64,000 nucleotides of DNA from Paralvinella palmiformis (GCA_025642065.1 JAODUP010000677.1:420001-484000); one strand, 5' to 3'. Numbered from the stretch's first letter, positions 13,201-22,528 are shown. Numbers and translations: made by a program. The notes: generated from the sequence alone by a model not told the origin.

Positions 13201-16200
13201 ATATCTTTTAAAACTAACTGCCAGAACCTTCTTTTATGATATATCATTATTCCTGCCACAGATTATTGATTCATAATCTCCAATGAAGTCAGCTGCCATT
13301 TTAGCTTTTATTTTAATGGAAACATATTATAATTATAAATGAAGCAGGAATATTTTTCACGTGCTTTGCTTTAAAAAGTGGTAAATTTTAGTACAACATC
13401 TCTTAAAATAGGGTGAAATTAGTTGTATTTTTTACAATTTGAACCAATAAACAGCGTGAATAGTAAAAAAAATCATTTGTTTTATTGTGTATGTCAAATA
13501 TTACTGTTTGTGTACCATTTGTCATCATTGGCCAGAACAAATTAATAAATAAATAAATTAATAACGTGTAACATAATAAAATATAATTATGTGTTGTGAT
13601 AAAACAAAATAAATCGATGTTGTCATATTTTATTTAGGGCTGCCATGCAACTGTCCCAGTAATTATAATCCTGTTTGTGCCAGTAATGGCCAGACATTCC
13701 CTAATGAATGCTTGGCCAAGTGTTCAGGATATGATGCTGACTACGAGATGGGATCCTGTCAGCAGATGGCGCCATGTTCTGGGCACACATGTGGACGTGA
13801 TGAACTGTAAGTCATACCTCTGATTTTCTAATGGTTCTAGCTTCAGTTTTTACCCATTAGTTATTTTCTAATGGTTCTAGCTTCAGTTTTACCCATTAGT
13901 TATTTGCTAATGGTTCTAACTGCAGTTTTAACCTATTATTTAATTGCTAATGGTTCTAGCTTCAGTTTTAACCCATTAGTTATTTGCTAATGGTTCTAAC
14001 TTCAATTTTAACCCATTAGTTAATTGCTAATGGTTCTAGGTGCTTCAGTTTTAATCCATTAGTTATTTGCTAATGGTTCTAACTTCAGTTTTAACCCATT
14101 AGTTAATTGCTAATGGCTCTAACTTCAGTTTTAATCCATTAGTTATTTGCTAATGGTTCTAACTTCAGTTTTAACCCATTAGTTAATTGCTAATGGTTCT
14201 AACTTCAGTTTTAACACATTAGTTAATTGCTAATGGTTCTAGCTTCAGTTTTAATCCATTAGTTAATTGCTAATGATTCTAGCTTCAGTTTTAACCCACC
14301 AGTTAGTTGCTAATGGTTCTAGCTTCAGTTTTAACCCTTTAGTTAATTGCCAATGGTTCTAGCTTCAGTCTTCTCCAATATATTTAATAAGCCTACTTCC
14401 CAAATTATAGGACTGTAAATATGCATCTCTAGAAATGTTTGTAGATGTTATGAACAACAGATGGTTGTATTTGTCTTGCTGGTTATTACTAATTGCTGAC
14501 ATCTTTCCATTCTGATAGACTGTTATTATAACCCATAATTATAAGATATACCAGTACATTATTATTGTATTGGTATAGAAATTAACTTCTAATCAGATTG
14601 TCGGAGACATGGTCTCAGTTGCAGCCAAGATGTAATACTAATAGTGTTATAAGTTTGGTATTAGGATGATAATCAAATCAGCTTTTTGTCAACATCCAGT
14701 ATTGTTGAAATATTTACATTCATTGAATTATGAATAATGAAATGTGCGGAGCATTTTCAGTTTATTGTTTCAGTTACAGGGGGGGGGGGGATGCATTATA
14801 TAAGCAACGCTTCAAGCATCCTCCTTTTCAACATTCTACATGTGTTTGATTTCATTAAAATTATGTATTATGAATGTTGAAATAAACGAATTGAATAAAC
14901 CTTCTAGGTCATAAAAACAAGCTAAAACATAATATCAAGTAATATTTCTCGTATAAACAATTGTACCCTAAAACACCTGCTGCTGTCAGACGTGAATAAA
15001 ACAAAAATTAAATATGGACCAACGAAATTCCATCTTTTCACCAAAAACATTATCATTTATTCCAAGGTCATTACTTCTTGCCTTTATACAGTTGTATACC
15101 TCGAAGAGATGTGTGCCTTAGTTCCAAGTTATCCACATGCAGACAGTATGAATGTGGTAAGTAATCCTGTAATATTTTTCTTTCACCATAATATGTCATT
15201 GTCACAGCATATCGATACGTTTTGGTCACTAAATTCAAATATGATTTAATGATCACCATTTCCGAATCTTTGCTTCTAATTTATGTAATTTGATGAGAAA
15301 TCAATGACACGCTAAAGATGATTTAAATCTCTTGTTATTTCAGTACATAGAAGTGGAGAGTGTAATCGTCATTTCCATGAGCCAGCCTGTGATACCAGCG
15401 ATGAGGAGTTCTCTAACGTGTGTACGTTAGTTCAGCGAGGGAGAGTCTTTGCTCACTGGGGTCACTGCATGGTAGGTGTTTTGTCACAGCTTACCGGGGT
15501 CACTGCATGGTGGGTATTTTGTCACAGCTCACTGGGGTCATCGTATAGTTCATATCTTGTCACAGCTCACTGGGGTCACAGTGTAGTGGATACTTTCTCA
15601 TAACTCATGGGGTCGCTGAACGATGGATGTTTTCTAACAAGAAATCATTTATTAATAATAATATAAAACTTGTTGTGTTCCATGCAACTTGCATACAGTC
15701 ATGGACACACAGCCATGTCAACTCAATGCCGCCAGATCTACAACTAACTTTATTCTGTACACTGGTACTTAATACGCTGATCTAGACGTCACATGATGAT
15801 CGTAACCTTGACCTTGGTCTATATGGGACACTATTATTAATATAGTGTATTCCAAGGAACTAGATATATATATAATAATAGTTATAATAATAACATAGGT
15901 TAATAAACATAATAATACAATGCCCTGTAATATATATATATATATATATATATATATCAATCAACTGTCATGTCAATGGTAGTATTAGATAACCATCATT
16001 CTATGGCAATGGTCTGATTTAGCAGGAATTATTGTATAATAATAATAATAGTTAACACCAATATTTAGTGATGTTAATACACTTTAAGAAAGATGTGGCT
16101 CTCACACAACAATGATATATGTTGTTGTAGTCGTTGTTGCTGTTGTTGTTATTCTAGCTGACATGTATGCGACGTGGTATCGTCTGTGGCATGAATGGCG

Positions 16201-16989
16201 CCACCTATGAGAGTGAGTGTGCTGCTTGGGCTGACAGAGTGTACGTCGACTACTTCGGCAAATGTCAGGCTGTTGGACAGCTTCTTAGTAAGTAGAATAT
16301 AATAATATCATTATTGTAAAGAAATGGAAGGAAAATTCTTCAAAGTGATGGGTCCACACACTGTGTGTGTGTGTGTGCAATAGCCTTAATAATTATTAAT
16401 AATCTCTTTTCAAATATTATATCAATGTATATAAAACATGTTGCACCAATACAACAAACACAATCTAAGAACATTATGAGCTACGATCATTCTATACACA
16501 GATCTTTCTGTTATATTAAAGAATGGTAAAATTATTAGTTGTATATTTTAATCACCTTTGGTATTATTGAAAAACCTTTGAATGTTATAGATCCTATTTT
16601 GATTTTAATTAGGCATTTTATAAGAAAACTAACTACCTATATATTAATAAGCCTGAAGTCATCCACAATGACTTCATGTCACCTGGATGATAATGCCTAT
16701 GCCACAATGTCTCCGAGTCACCTGGATGATAATGCCTATGCCACAATGTCTCCATGTCACCTGGATGATAATGCCTATGCCACAATGTCTCTGTGTCACC
16801 TGGATGATAATGCCTATATATGTATTTGCTTGTTATTGACAACTTGAATATTTTCCCATTTTAGATCTTAAGTCCGGAGAACCAAGCTGTCCCGATGTCC
16901 AGTGTCCGGCTCTACCCTCAGGTGCTAATTGTCGACCAATTACCTCACCAGGCACCTGTTGTCCTAAGTGTAGTAAGTGTTAATTTATT

Positions 16990-17029
<40 letters not shown>

Positions 17030-17126
17030 GTGTGTTTGTGTGTGTTCTGAGGAGAGGCGGCAGTATCTGTAGAGATTACATGATCCAAAACACGATTGTT
17101 GGTACTGTATTTATTTACTTCATGGG

Positions 17127-17160
<34 letters not shown>

Positions 17161-20100
17161 CGTAGAAGGATAAAAACAAATTAGAAATTTCCAAGAAAAT
17201 AAATTTCACAACAGACTGCTGTAACGTATAAACAAATACATGTTACTTTATCTTAAAACGGACAGAAATTTTGTTGACGTTTATTTTGGTTTAATCACTC
17301 ACAGTATAATCCATTGCCTGTACCTTATTCTTGCCACTATAACTATTACACGACCATCTTTGACCAGGTGATAGTATTAATGTAACACGATGTCTGATAT
17401 TACAGTCGGAGAGATCCGTGTCTTGGTTAGTCCATCTCAGAGTATGGAAGCAGCCCGCGTTTCCCAGAACAACCAGATCACGATACGGGACGTGATCGAG
17501 GTACTTCGCCAACATATATCCGTGCTCGAGTGTGATGCCTTCGGATATCAGAGCATAGAAAGAGACCTCGTTCTGGTCATCGCACCAGTAACACGATATC
17601 CAACAGCTCTACAGGTAAACATTTATCATATACCGTAAACGGTTGATTAATCACTCAAACCGGAATAGGGGCGGCCCAGCTCGACCAGATTGGGTTGGTT
17701 GGTTTGTTATTCGGGGAGAATCCCCAGGCTGTCGCTTAATCAGCACAGCCTCTATGTTGGAGTGGTTGAGAAATCACCTCCCCCACCACTCACAGGGGAG
17801 CAGTAGGGAAAGATGGAGCCGAAATACCCTGAGGGTGGTCACTGCCAGAGTGTTTTACGTCCTCATGGGGTTTTTAACGTCCCCCTTTATTTTAAATAAT
17901 TCAGTGGAGACGGCAGCGCCATTTAACGTGGTCATCCACCCACGATGTAGTGAGCCGAGAAATTAATCCCTGGAAAAGTTTCGACCTCTTACGGGGTTCG
18001 AACCTGCGACCGTTGGCACCAAGTGCCGAGTGCTTAACCGCTAGGCCACCGGAGCTCACTACACCAGATTGGGTGGGCTGCCCACCCATATATTTCCATG
18101 CGCGGCTAGTGCTGATCGCCAGTCACTTGCCTGTCCGGGCAAGTGCCGTTTGGAAACGAAAATTCGCCAAATATGTGTGTACGCATGCCTGATGAGCAAG
18201 CCAATTAAAAATAGTTTTTTTCCTGTTGTGTACCTATACTTATAATCCGCTGCACAAAGCTGCCTAAAGCCGAGATTCCATATACACGGCATGCGAATCC
18301 GAATGTGTATAAAACATTGCGGTATCCACGTGTTTCGGACACCCCTCTCACCTTCTGACCTTTTTTTTGGAAAAGCCTTTCCGGACACTCGAATCGGACG
18401 ATTGAATCCAGAATTTTATGACCGGGTTGTAAGATTCTGGATTCTCGTACGTTTACGTGTTTTCCCTTTTTTGTCGGATTGCATAGCGCCATACCACATA
18501 TGGAATCTTGGCTTATAACTGAGATTCCATATACACGGTGTGCATCATGCGACATTACGGTACCGCATATGTTTCGGACACCCCTCTCACCTTCTGACCT
18601 ATTTGTTCGGGAAAGCCTGCCTGGTCACTCGAATCGGACGGCTGAATCCAGAATTTTACGACCCGGGCCGTAAAAAATAAAAAAAATATGGACTCAACCA
18701 TCCGATTTGCATTCACACCAATCGCTACATGGAGCAATTCATTTTGCATTCGGAAATGGCATACACATTTTCGTACGTTTACATGGTTTCCATTTTCTGT
18801 CGGATTCACACAATGCATACCACGTATATGGAATCTCGGATTAAAACAACACACCGTCTATTTAAATGGTGCTGCTGATTAAAAACTGTATTCATTGCAG
18901 TTTACTGGCTACGCGTTCTTGGTAATTTGAAATGTTATTTAAATAGTGAGAGCGAAAATGGCTACGAGTAACTCAGCAAAGCAGCATTGGACTTCACCGA
19001 ATAAGCTTTTTTTTTAAATCAAACACTTGTCTATTTGTTTATTTTTATTGCAGACACATGTTTATATGTAGGCAGGTGAAATATATCAGATTTAAAAATA
19101 AATGGTAATTCGGGATCTGGTGAAAATTTGTTGGGCAAGTGAAAACATTTGTTGGGCAAGTGCATTTCCAAACTACTTGCCCAGGGGCAACTGAATTGAA
19201 AAAAAAAATTTGTTATAATTAGTTGAAATTTATAAGATTTCTAGGCTTGAAGACTCATTTACTGTAGAAGTAACTGAAATAATTTCGAAGTGGAACTAAC
19301 CTGTCACCATCTTGGATTAAGCTGACAGTGACATGTCTATTGTTTACTTTTCGCTGATGATTCACGATCAAAAGAAAATTATAAACGTTCAAAAAGCAAA
19401 ACTATTGGAGAGATTGTGAAATCCCAACTAAAGGAAGAATATGTCATGGAAAACATTGTCATGGACCAGACGATCGTTGAGGAAGACGATATCATTGTCA
19501 AACTGAATTTGAACATCAATGTAAAAATAAAACATGAAACCAGAGTAATCCAGAATATGTGTTGTGGGGCATTTGTAAATGGTTGGGTACTAAATCTGGC
19601 AAATCTTTCAGAAACTAGAACTTTGTGTTAATTTTTTCGACCGATGATTTTTTTGTCTTGACCGACTGACCCGAATTTTTGGAAGGGCCCGATATTTTCC
19701 ATAAAACAAGTATTAAAAAAGCAATGGCCTTATAGCAATTTCTGTTATAATTAGCTGGGACACATACTTTGGACAGGAATGTTTGGGCATAGTTTTGTTT
19801 GATTCCATTGTTGCGGTGATTGCTTAATGTTATGTTAAGGGGGGGGGGTGCATTATATAAGCAATCCTTCAAGCATTCCCCTTTTCAACATTCTAAATGT
19901 GTTTGTTTTGATTAAAATTATTAATGCTGAAATAAATCTTTTGAATTGAATTGGAAAAAAAAACAAAAAATATTCGGTGATGAATGACCCCATCACCTAA
20001 ACGGATATGCTACATCACCGTCTCCACTAGGAAGAGTTCGAAAGATGTCTGCGCCCATGCAGCATTTTGTCATCGAAAACATATTTGACAGCAATATTTA

Positions 20101-20425
20101 ACCAGAGTCCATGTGTGATAGTTGACAGGACATAGCTGTTTAACAAGGCACAATGGCAATCAGCAGCTGCTGATCAAAACATCCTTTGGGCTGAATGATG
20201 GGAAATGTATTATATATTATAGGTGCATATACATTTTATCCACAAATCGGTTGTTACAATCAGAATAAGGCTGAACTTATTTGATGGTCATCTATATTTA
20301 TAAACTGAGGATGTAACTAATGTCACAAAATTATCCTATGAGAAGCATCACTCTTCAAACATCGAAGAAAATAAGGATTGGTGTATTATTCAGGAAAAAA
20401 ACATTGTCTGACTTCAATTTAGTAC

Positions 20426-20457
<32 letters not shown>

Positions 20458-21565
20458 TATGACGCCTCATAGGTGCAAATTCCAGATCAAATCGTGTATT
20501 TATTGAGAGAGCAATTAATGTAGGAAAGTTGTATATTAACAGCCACTTGTAACCAAATTTAAAAAAAACGACTTTCCCACAAACATTGAGGATAACAACA
20601 TTATTTATTAACAAAAGATACTGTTTACGGGTTATGTATGAATCACCAGACCGGAAGCACTATCAATGGAAAATGTACGTATTTAATAACAGCGTAAAAT
20701 ATATTATTATAATGACTAACGAGAATTGAGGTCATGTAGAATAAAGTATCAATTGATGTTACAGAATCATCGATCCTAAAACACTATCCTGTACATGGCA
20801 GTCTGTAACAAGAATAGTTTTCAATTTGTATCAATTTCTGATGAATTCATTCACTGACACATGCCAGACTCAACTAAACTGTCTTAGTTTGTAAACGAGT
20901 TATTATAATTACTGTAAACAAAGTGGTGATATTTTAGAGATAGACAGGATACTTTGAATAGGCTACGAGCTCGATCTCATACTGGGATCCGGTCTCGAAT
21001 AATAGTCCAAGGACAGTGAGTAGGAAATAAATAAGAGCAATTTAATTGGCTAAGTACAGATTCATATTACATGTAATAGGCAAGCTGTGTTTTTTTTGGG
21101 GTGGGGGGGGGCTTCTTACAGTAATATGGACACTTTTAAAACGGCTGGATATTAGTCCAAATCTATTTCCATTTTGATACAATTGTTTTTATAATCCAGT
21201 AAACACTTTAGCTAGGTATGCTGCATTATGGTTTATATATATAAATGTTTGTTCACTATGGCATACCTCCCCTTTGGTGAATTACAAAGGAAACGTAGTA
21301 CAAATTTTATCCATGGGCTTCAGTCCAGTTGAAAAAGTATTATTATGGGTGTTGTTTTATCTTCTGTTCCGTTGTCTTCTGTTATCTGGGGCTACTGGTT
21401 TAATACTTTACACACTAGCAAATGATATGATGATATCCACTGTTTTAATTATATTTATGCCCCACTGATAACTTATTTGTTTTTTTAATGTGATGTTATG
21501 TAAAATGACCTGCCTGATGTTGTACCTAATCTCTTTTTTACTGTCATAATTAGTTATTTAAGATT

Positions 21566-21604
<39 letters not shown>

Positions 21605-21921
21605 ATGTCTTTGAGTGTGCTAGAATTTAAAACAATTTTTTCAGGTCAATATTACATATCTACTACTGTTGATAAATCTGTTCTTAACAGATCCAAGCAT
21701 GCATGTCAGAAGCTGAGAAGATTGGATCTTTAATTACATCGCGTAGTCCACTGATCATGATGCATCTGGCCACGTCGTCATTTATTAGTGCTGGCACTAG
21801 AACTTCGCATGTCATCATATCCAGTGGCGCCACCAGGCGGAGGACACCCGAGTCACACAGCATCTTTTTGTTCGTCTGTTTTCTTGTAATAAGTTTATCA
21901 GAAACGGCCTTGTATAGGTAG
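5051..21921 (+). CDS. RECK: RECK, 17 exons, 5'-partial
   Basis: Reversion-inducing cysteine-rich protein with Kazal motifs: a secreted, GPI-anchored surface protein known in vertebrates to restrain MMP9, MMP2 and MMP14 and to act as a Wnt7 co-receptor with GPR124. Seventeen plus-strand exons (listed separately) join in phase into about 829 residues, matching human RECK (971 aa) from about residue 140 to the end. In order they give CC knots 3 to 5, a frizzled-like cysteine-rich stretch, an EGF-like stretch with CNPNPCP, three Kazal-type modules, a VWC-like CPKC end, a conserved region with HISVLECDAFGYQSIE, and a hydrophobic C-terminus fit for GPI attachment. Signal peptide, CC1 and CC2 are absent and presumably lie upstream. 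Introns are rich in minisatellites and SINEs. The identification is very secure; single boundaries are manual. Confidence 0.95.
5448..6585 (+). repeat. 34-bp minisatellite in RECK intron
   Basis: About 33 tandem copies of a 34-bp unit (GTGTTTACATCACAG then TTTTATTTTGATACAGGTA), with variants near both ends. It fills most of the intron between the CC3 and CC4 exons. Nearly every unit carries a pyrimidine-rich stretch, then CAG directly followed by GTAGTG. Confidence 0.95.
6614..6744 (+). CDS. RECK: RECK exon: CC knot 4, first part
   Basis: Acceptor TCTATTTTCTAG and donor CGGG|GTCAGT; enters in phase 1 (GCT split) and ends in phase 0. It encodes VPCCQYTQSESCRKIC and a later SEC, the start of CC4. 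It lies directly after the 34-bp minisatellite that fills the preceding intron. Confidence 0.9.
7347..7502 (+). CDS. RECK: RECK exon: end of CC4, start of CC5
   Basis: Acceptor TTGACATTGCAG and donor CCAAG|GTAAGG; phase 0 on both sides, 52 codons. It begins TDMWNC, matching human DPLWQC, and continues to LQCCTRALTNKCQQLC, matching human LHCCSKANTSTCRELC. Confidence 0.92.
7668..7800 (+). mobile_element. Degraded SINE family A tail
   Basis: Aligns to the family A tail: GGGTGTTTCATCTTTTACTT, CCCATTTAGTATAGCGTG and AAAATGGCTGAAAAACG. The tRNA-like head is mostly lost. Lies in a RECK intron. Confidence 0.55.
8097..8193 (+). CDS. RECK: RECK exon: end of CC5
   Basis: Acceptor TTTGTATTTCAG and donor AGAAG|GTAAAA; phase 0 in, phase 1 out. 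It encodes FLEEC and LAEC, which close CC5. The following intron carries a transposon-derived repeat. Confidence 0.88.
8248..8553. mobile_element. MITE-like element with CTGGAAAGTCCTGGAATT repeats
   Basis: Ends are imperfect inverted repeats (AAGGTTCGCACAGGTCC on the left, ATGTGTATGAACCCTG on the right). Inside are several copies of CTGGAAAGTCCTGGAATT. The form fits a non-autonomous DNA transposon. It starts about 55 bases after a RECK exon. Confidence 0.55.
8735..8868 (+). mobile_element. Degraded SINE family A copy
   Basis: B-box-like GAGTTCGAATCCCTG, then TATGTCAGAAGGGTATTTCC and AACTGGCCGTAAAACAG, matching the family A tail. RECK intron, plus orientation. Confidence 0.6.
9043..9110 (+). 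repeat. (GT)n microsatellite in RECK intron
   Basis: GT-dinucleotide run with interruptions, about 50 bases upstream of the next RECK exon. Confidence 0.8.
9159..9344 (+). CDS. RECK: RECK exon: start of frizzled-like region
   Basis: Acceptor TATATTCTAG and donor AAAG|GTTAGA; phase 1 on both sides. It encodes PCQMGCSDMTYCTNFN, close to human PCQLGCRNLTYCTNFN, then FQSCNPEADKGA and LWSSGTITLP. Confidence 0.95.
10791..10887 (+). CDS. RECK: RECK exon: frizzled-like region
   Basis: Acceptor CTAATTTCAG and donor TGCAG|GTAAGT; phase 1 in, phase 2 out. It encodes CRPEVWKAIACTLYIKPC, close to human CQPEMWKAIACSLQIKPC. Confidence 0.95.
11630..11766 (+). CDS. RECK: RECK exon: end of frizzled-like region
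   Basis: Acceptor TATATTTCCAG and donor TTAG|GTAAGC; phase 2 in, phase 1 out. It encodes RDCIRILTDC, then TLFCNLLSPDDDSKPC and LDYYL, matching human SICELLSPTDDLKNC and LDTYL. Confidence 0.95.
12040..12186 (+). CDS. RECK: RECK exon: EGF-like, CNPNPCP
   Basis: Acceptor GTTTATTTTCAG and donor AAAAG|GTAACT; phase 1 on both sides. It encodes TPCNPNPCPDDEICVLRHRK and DPDCKQYQC, matching human HPCNPNPCPANELC. Confidence 0.95.
12359..12556 (+). CDS. RECK: RECK exon: cysteine-rich, second EGF-like part
   Basis: Acceptor ATCAATCACAG, directly after an (AT)n run, and donor ACAG|GGTCAG read as CAGG|GTCAGT; phase 1 on both sides. It encodes GEISSFLVPHKTFVKI, NCYRGCKCG and LNCKNMGC, matching human GEASDFIVRQGTLIQV, GCYKICSCG and ENCMEMHC. 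Confidence 0.9.
12558..12617. repeat. (GT)n-GCACGTGC-(AC)n palindrome
   Basis: Directly after a RECK donor site lies a near-perfect palindrome of alternating purine and pyrimidine: about seven GT units, GCACGTGC, then about eleven AC units. Such sequence can form a hairpin or Z-DNA. Confidence 0.85.
12939..13061 (+). CDS. RECK: RECK exon: cysteine-rich linker before Kazal 1
   Basis: I chose the acceptor CCAATCATTTAG because it gives a cysteine spacing close to human RECK. A site 27 bases upstream (GTGAAG) is also in phase and would add nine residues. Donor TACGG|GTAGGA. It encodes GCNQCTCYGGERVCTNRMCL, like human DCNVCSCFAGNLVCSTRLCL. Confidence 0.85.
13638..13806 (+). CDS. RECK: RECK exon: Kazal module 1
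   Basis: Acceptor TTTTATTTAG and donor GAACT|GTAAGT; phase 1 in, phase 2 out. It encodes LPCNCPSNYNPVCASNGQTF and NECLAKC, a Kazal core close to human LPCNCADQFVPVCGQNGRTY. A 38-40 bp minisatellite starts 21 bases after the donor. Confidence 0.95.
13828..14372 (+). repeat. 38-40 bp minisatellite in RECK intron
   Basis: About 14 copies of a unit with CTAATGGTTCTAGCTTCAG, then TTTTAACCCATTAGTTAATTG. Units differ by point changes and small indels. It begins 21 bases after the Kazal 1 exon. Confidence 0.93.
14780..14900 (+). mobile_element. Dispersed repeat tail, copy 1
   Basis: A G-run, then TGCATTATATAAGCAACGC, CTTTTCAACATTCTACATG and GAAATAAACGAATTGAATAA. A second copy is at 19838-19955. The poly-adenylation-like end suggests a retroposed 3' tail. 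Confidence 0.6.
15092..15156 (+). CDS. RECK: RECK small exon between Kazal 1 and 2
   Basis: A 65-base exon found by phase and similarity. Acceptor CTTTATACAG and donor TGTG|GTAAGT; phase 2 in, phase 1 out. It encodes CIPRRDVCL and CRQYEC, matching human CIPKPQVCL and CSQYEC. It bridges an otherwise incompatible phase between its neighbours. Confidence 0.88.
15344..15471 (+). CDS. RECK: RECK exon: Kazal-like module 2
   Basis: Acceptor TGTTATTTCAG and donor GCATG|GTAGGT; phase 1 in, phase 0 out. It encodes PACDTSDEEFSNVCTLVQRG, matching human PVCDTDHMEHNNLCTLYQRG. The last 20 coding bases are the first part of a 38-bp tandem repeat that runs on into the intron. Confidence 0.93.
15452..15639 (+). 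repeat. 38-bp minisatellite spanning a RECK exon-intron junction
   Basis: Five tandem 38-bp units starting at 15452, 15490, 15528, 15566 and 15604. Unit 1 contains the last 20 coding bases of the exon (CTCACTGGGGTCACTGCATG) plus the donor and 18 intronic bases ending TTTTGTCACAG. Later copies lie wholly in the intron. Confidence 0.92.
15929..15957. repeat. (AT)n microsatellite
   Basis: AT run within a RECK intron. Confidence 0.85.
16158..16287 (+). CDS. RECK: RECK exon: Kazal module 3
   Basis: Acceptor GTTATTCTAG and donor CTTA|GTAAGT; phase 0 in, phase 1 out. It encodes VCGMNGATYESECAAWADRV and VDYFGKCQAVG, matching human VCGHNGETYSSVCAAYSDRV and VDYYGDCQAVG. Confidence 0.96.
16660..16826 (+). 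repeat. 39-bp minisatellite, ~4 copies, in RECK intron
   Basis: Unit with CACAATGTCTCCATGTCACC, then TGGATGATAATGCCTATGC. The unit length is a multiple of 3, so both strands remain open as short periodic frames. It ends about 40 bases before the next RECK exon. Confidence 0.92.
16865..16972 (+). CDS. RECK: RECK exon: CPKC cysteine module
   Basis: Acceptor CCCATTTTAG and donor TGTA|GTAAGT; phase 1 on both sides. It encodes CPDVQCPALPSGANCRPI and GTCCPKC, matching human ASVKCPSLLAAGCKPI and GACCPLC. Confidence 0.95.
16986..17160. repeat. (AT)n and (AC)n microsatellites
   Basis: AT run at about 16996-17028, followed by GTGTGT, and an (AC)n run at about 17128-17158. RECK intron. Confidence 0.85.
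17406..17614 (+). CDS. RECK: RECK exon: conserved C-terminal domain
   Basis: Acceptor TGATATTACAG and donor CTACAG|GTAAAC; phase 1 in, phase 0 out. It encodes IRDVIEVLRQHISVLECDAF followed by GYQSIERDLVLVIAPVTRYP, closely matching human VLEILQKIRMHVSVPQCDVF and GYFSIESEIVILIIPVDHYP. Confidence 0.96.
17695..18058 (-). mobile_element. tRNA-derived SINE, family B, full copy
   Basis: On the minus strand the tRNA-like head has an A box (GTGGCCTAGCGGTTAAGC) and a B box (GCAGGTTCGAACCCC). The body contains GGTCGAAACTTTTCC and AAAGGGGGACGTTAAAAA and ends at GATTCTCCCCG. The same ~360-bp element is at 38046-38385, 38410-38650 (headless) and 48765-49117. Confidence 0.9.
18269..18514. mobile_element. 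MITE copy 1 of a tandem pair
   Basis: Ends CCGAGATTCCATATACACGG and CATATGGAATCTTGGC form terminal inverted repeats. The interior has TTTCGGACACCCCTCTCACC and AATCCAGAATTTTATGACC, both shared with the next copy. Confidence 0.7.
18521..18842. mobile_element. MITE copy 2 of a tandem pair
   Basis: Starts TGAGATTCCATATACACGG and ends CACGTATATGGAATCTCGGA. It has the same interior as copy 1 plus extra AT-rich sequence. It is separated from copy 1 by only TTATAAC. Confidence 0.7.
19838..19955 (+). mobile_element. Dispersed repeat tail, copy 2
   Basis: Matches 14780-14900: TGCATTATATAAGCAATCC, CTTTTCAACATTCTAAATG and GAAATAAATCTTTTGAATTG. Lies in the last RECK intron. Confidence 0.6.
21691..21921 (+). 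CDS. RECK: RECK last exon with GPI signal
   Basis: Acceptor TTCTTAACAG after a 4.1-kb intron; the stop is TAG at 21919-21921. It encodes IQACMSEAEKIGSLITSRSP, like human IEACNKEAEKIESLINSDSP, and ends in a hydrophobic run (IFLFVCFLVISLSE), the expected GPI-attachment signal. Confidence 0.93.
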   Translation: MQACMSEAEKIGSLITSRSPLIMMHLATSSFISAGTRTSHVIISSGATRRRTPESHSIFLFVCFLVISLSETALYR

Positions 21922-22522
21922 TAGTTACTGATATTGTGTGGGATGGTGGGGAATGGGATGTTAATCTTGTGCATATTATTGTACATAGCAGGTACTCACT
22001 GGTAATTAATCAAAACATAATTGGACAGGATGATGCGAGCTTGTGTGGAAACATGATCTGGTATTGCGTGAATAACATCAACTACTTCATTCTTGTGCAT
22101 TTAGAAGAGAGAGTGTGTGTGTCTCTGTGTGTGTGTGTGTGTGTGTGTGTAATCATTTATGCATGACACAATATTTGTGCGTTTTATGAAAAATAATCCT
22201 CTACGTGGCATTTTATTCTGATCGTTCGCAGTGTGATTTTCGTACCGATATTTCTTCTGTCAATATCATTGGCGTTTATGAAGGTTGTGAATGACAATGC
22301 TATTAATTGTGATATTGTTGTTTGAGCGTTTTGTGAACATTCTGCGAAGTATTAAAAGTGCTAGATTTTATACCGTTCTTATCAACAACGATGTTTCGTC
22401 ATTATCATGTAGTCAGTTATACCATATCATCAAGTTAACATCAGTAGAAATGTTGACAAATATAAACGCCATCCTGGAATTTGTTGATCACACAACTTTC
22501 TAAAGGGCTGATAAAATAATAC

Positions 22523-22528
22523 AATAAA
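22523..22528 (+). terminator. Possible RECK polyadenylation signal
   Basis: First clear AATAAA downstream of the RECK stop, about 600 bases away. It implies a 3' UTR of roughly 21922-22545, which contains a (GT)n run near 22120-22150. No transcript evidence. Confidence 0.4.

Larger units (their letters stand above)
18112..19197. mobile_element. Candidate DNA transposon with CTTGCCC inverted ends
   Basis: The left end (CACTTGCC, then GGGCAAGTGCCGTTTGGAAA) and right end (TTTCCAAACTACTTGCCC) are imperfect inverted repeats about 1.1 kb apart. The interior holds the MITE pair at 18269-18842 and no long frame. Inference from the ends alone. Confidence 0.4.

Noticed and set aside
17643..17966. 107-codon plus-strand frame
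   Set aside because: Lies inside SINE family B; near-identical frames appear at the other copies (37940-38293, 38397-38651).
17990..18058. Minus-strand tRNA gene at the head of SINE family B
   Set aside because: The same head and body recur at 38046 and 48765 with the same tail; the acceptor stem does not close.
18059..18854. Several 75-116 codon frames on both strands
   Set aside because: All fall in the MITE pair, and no frame is conserved between the two copies.
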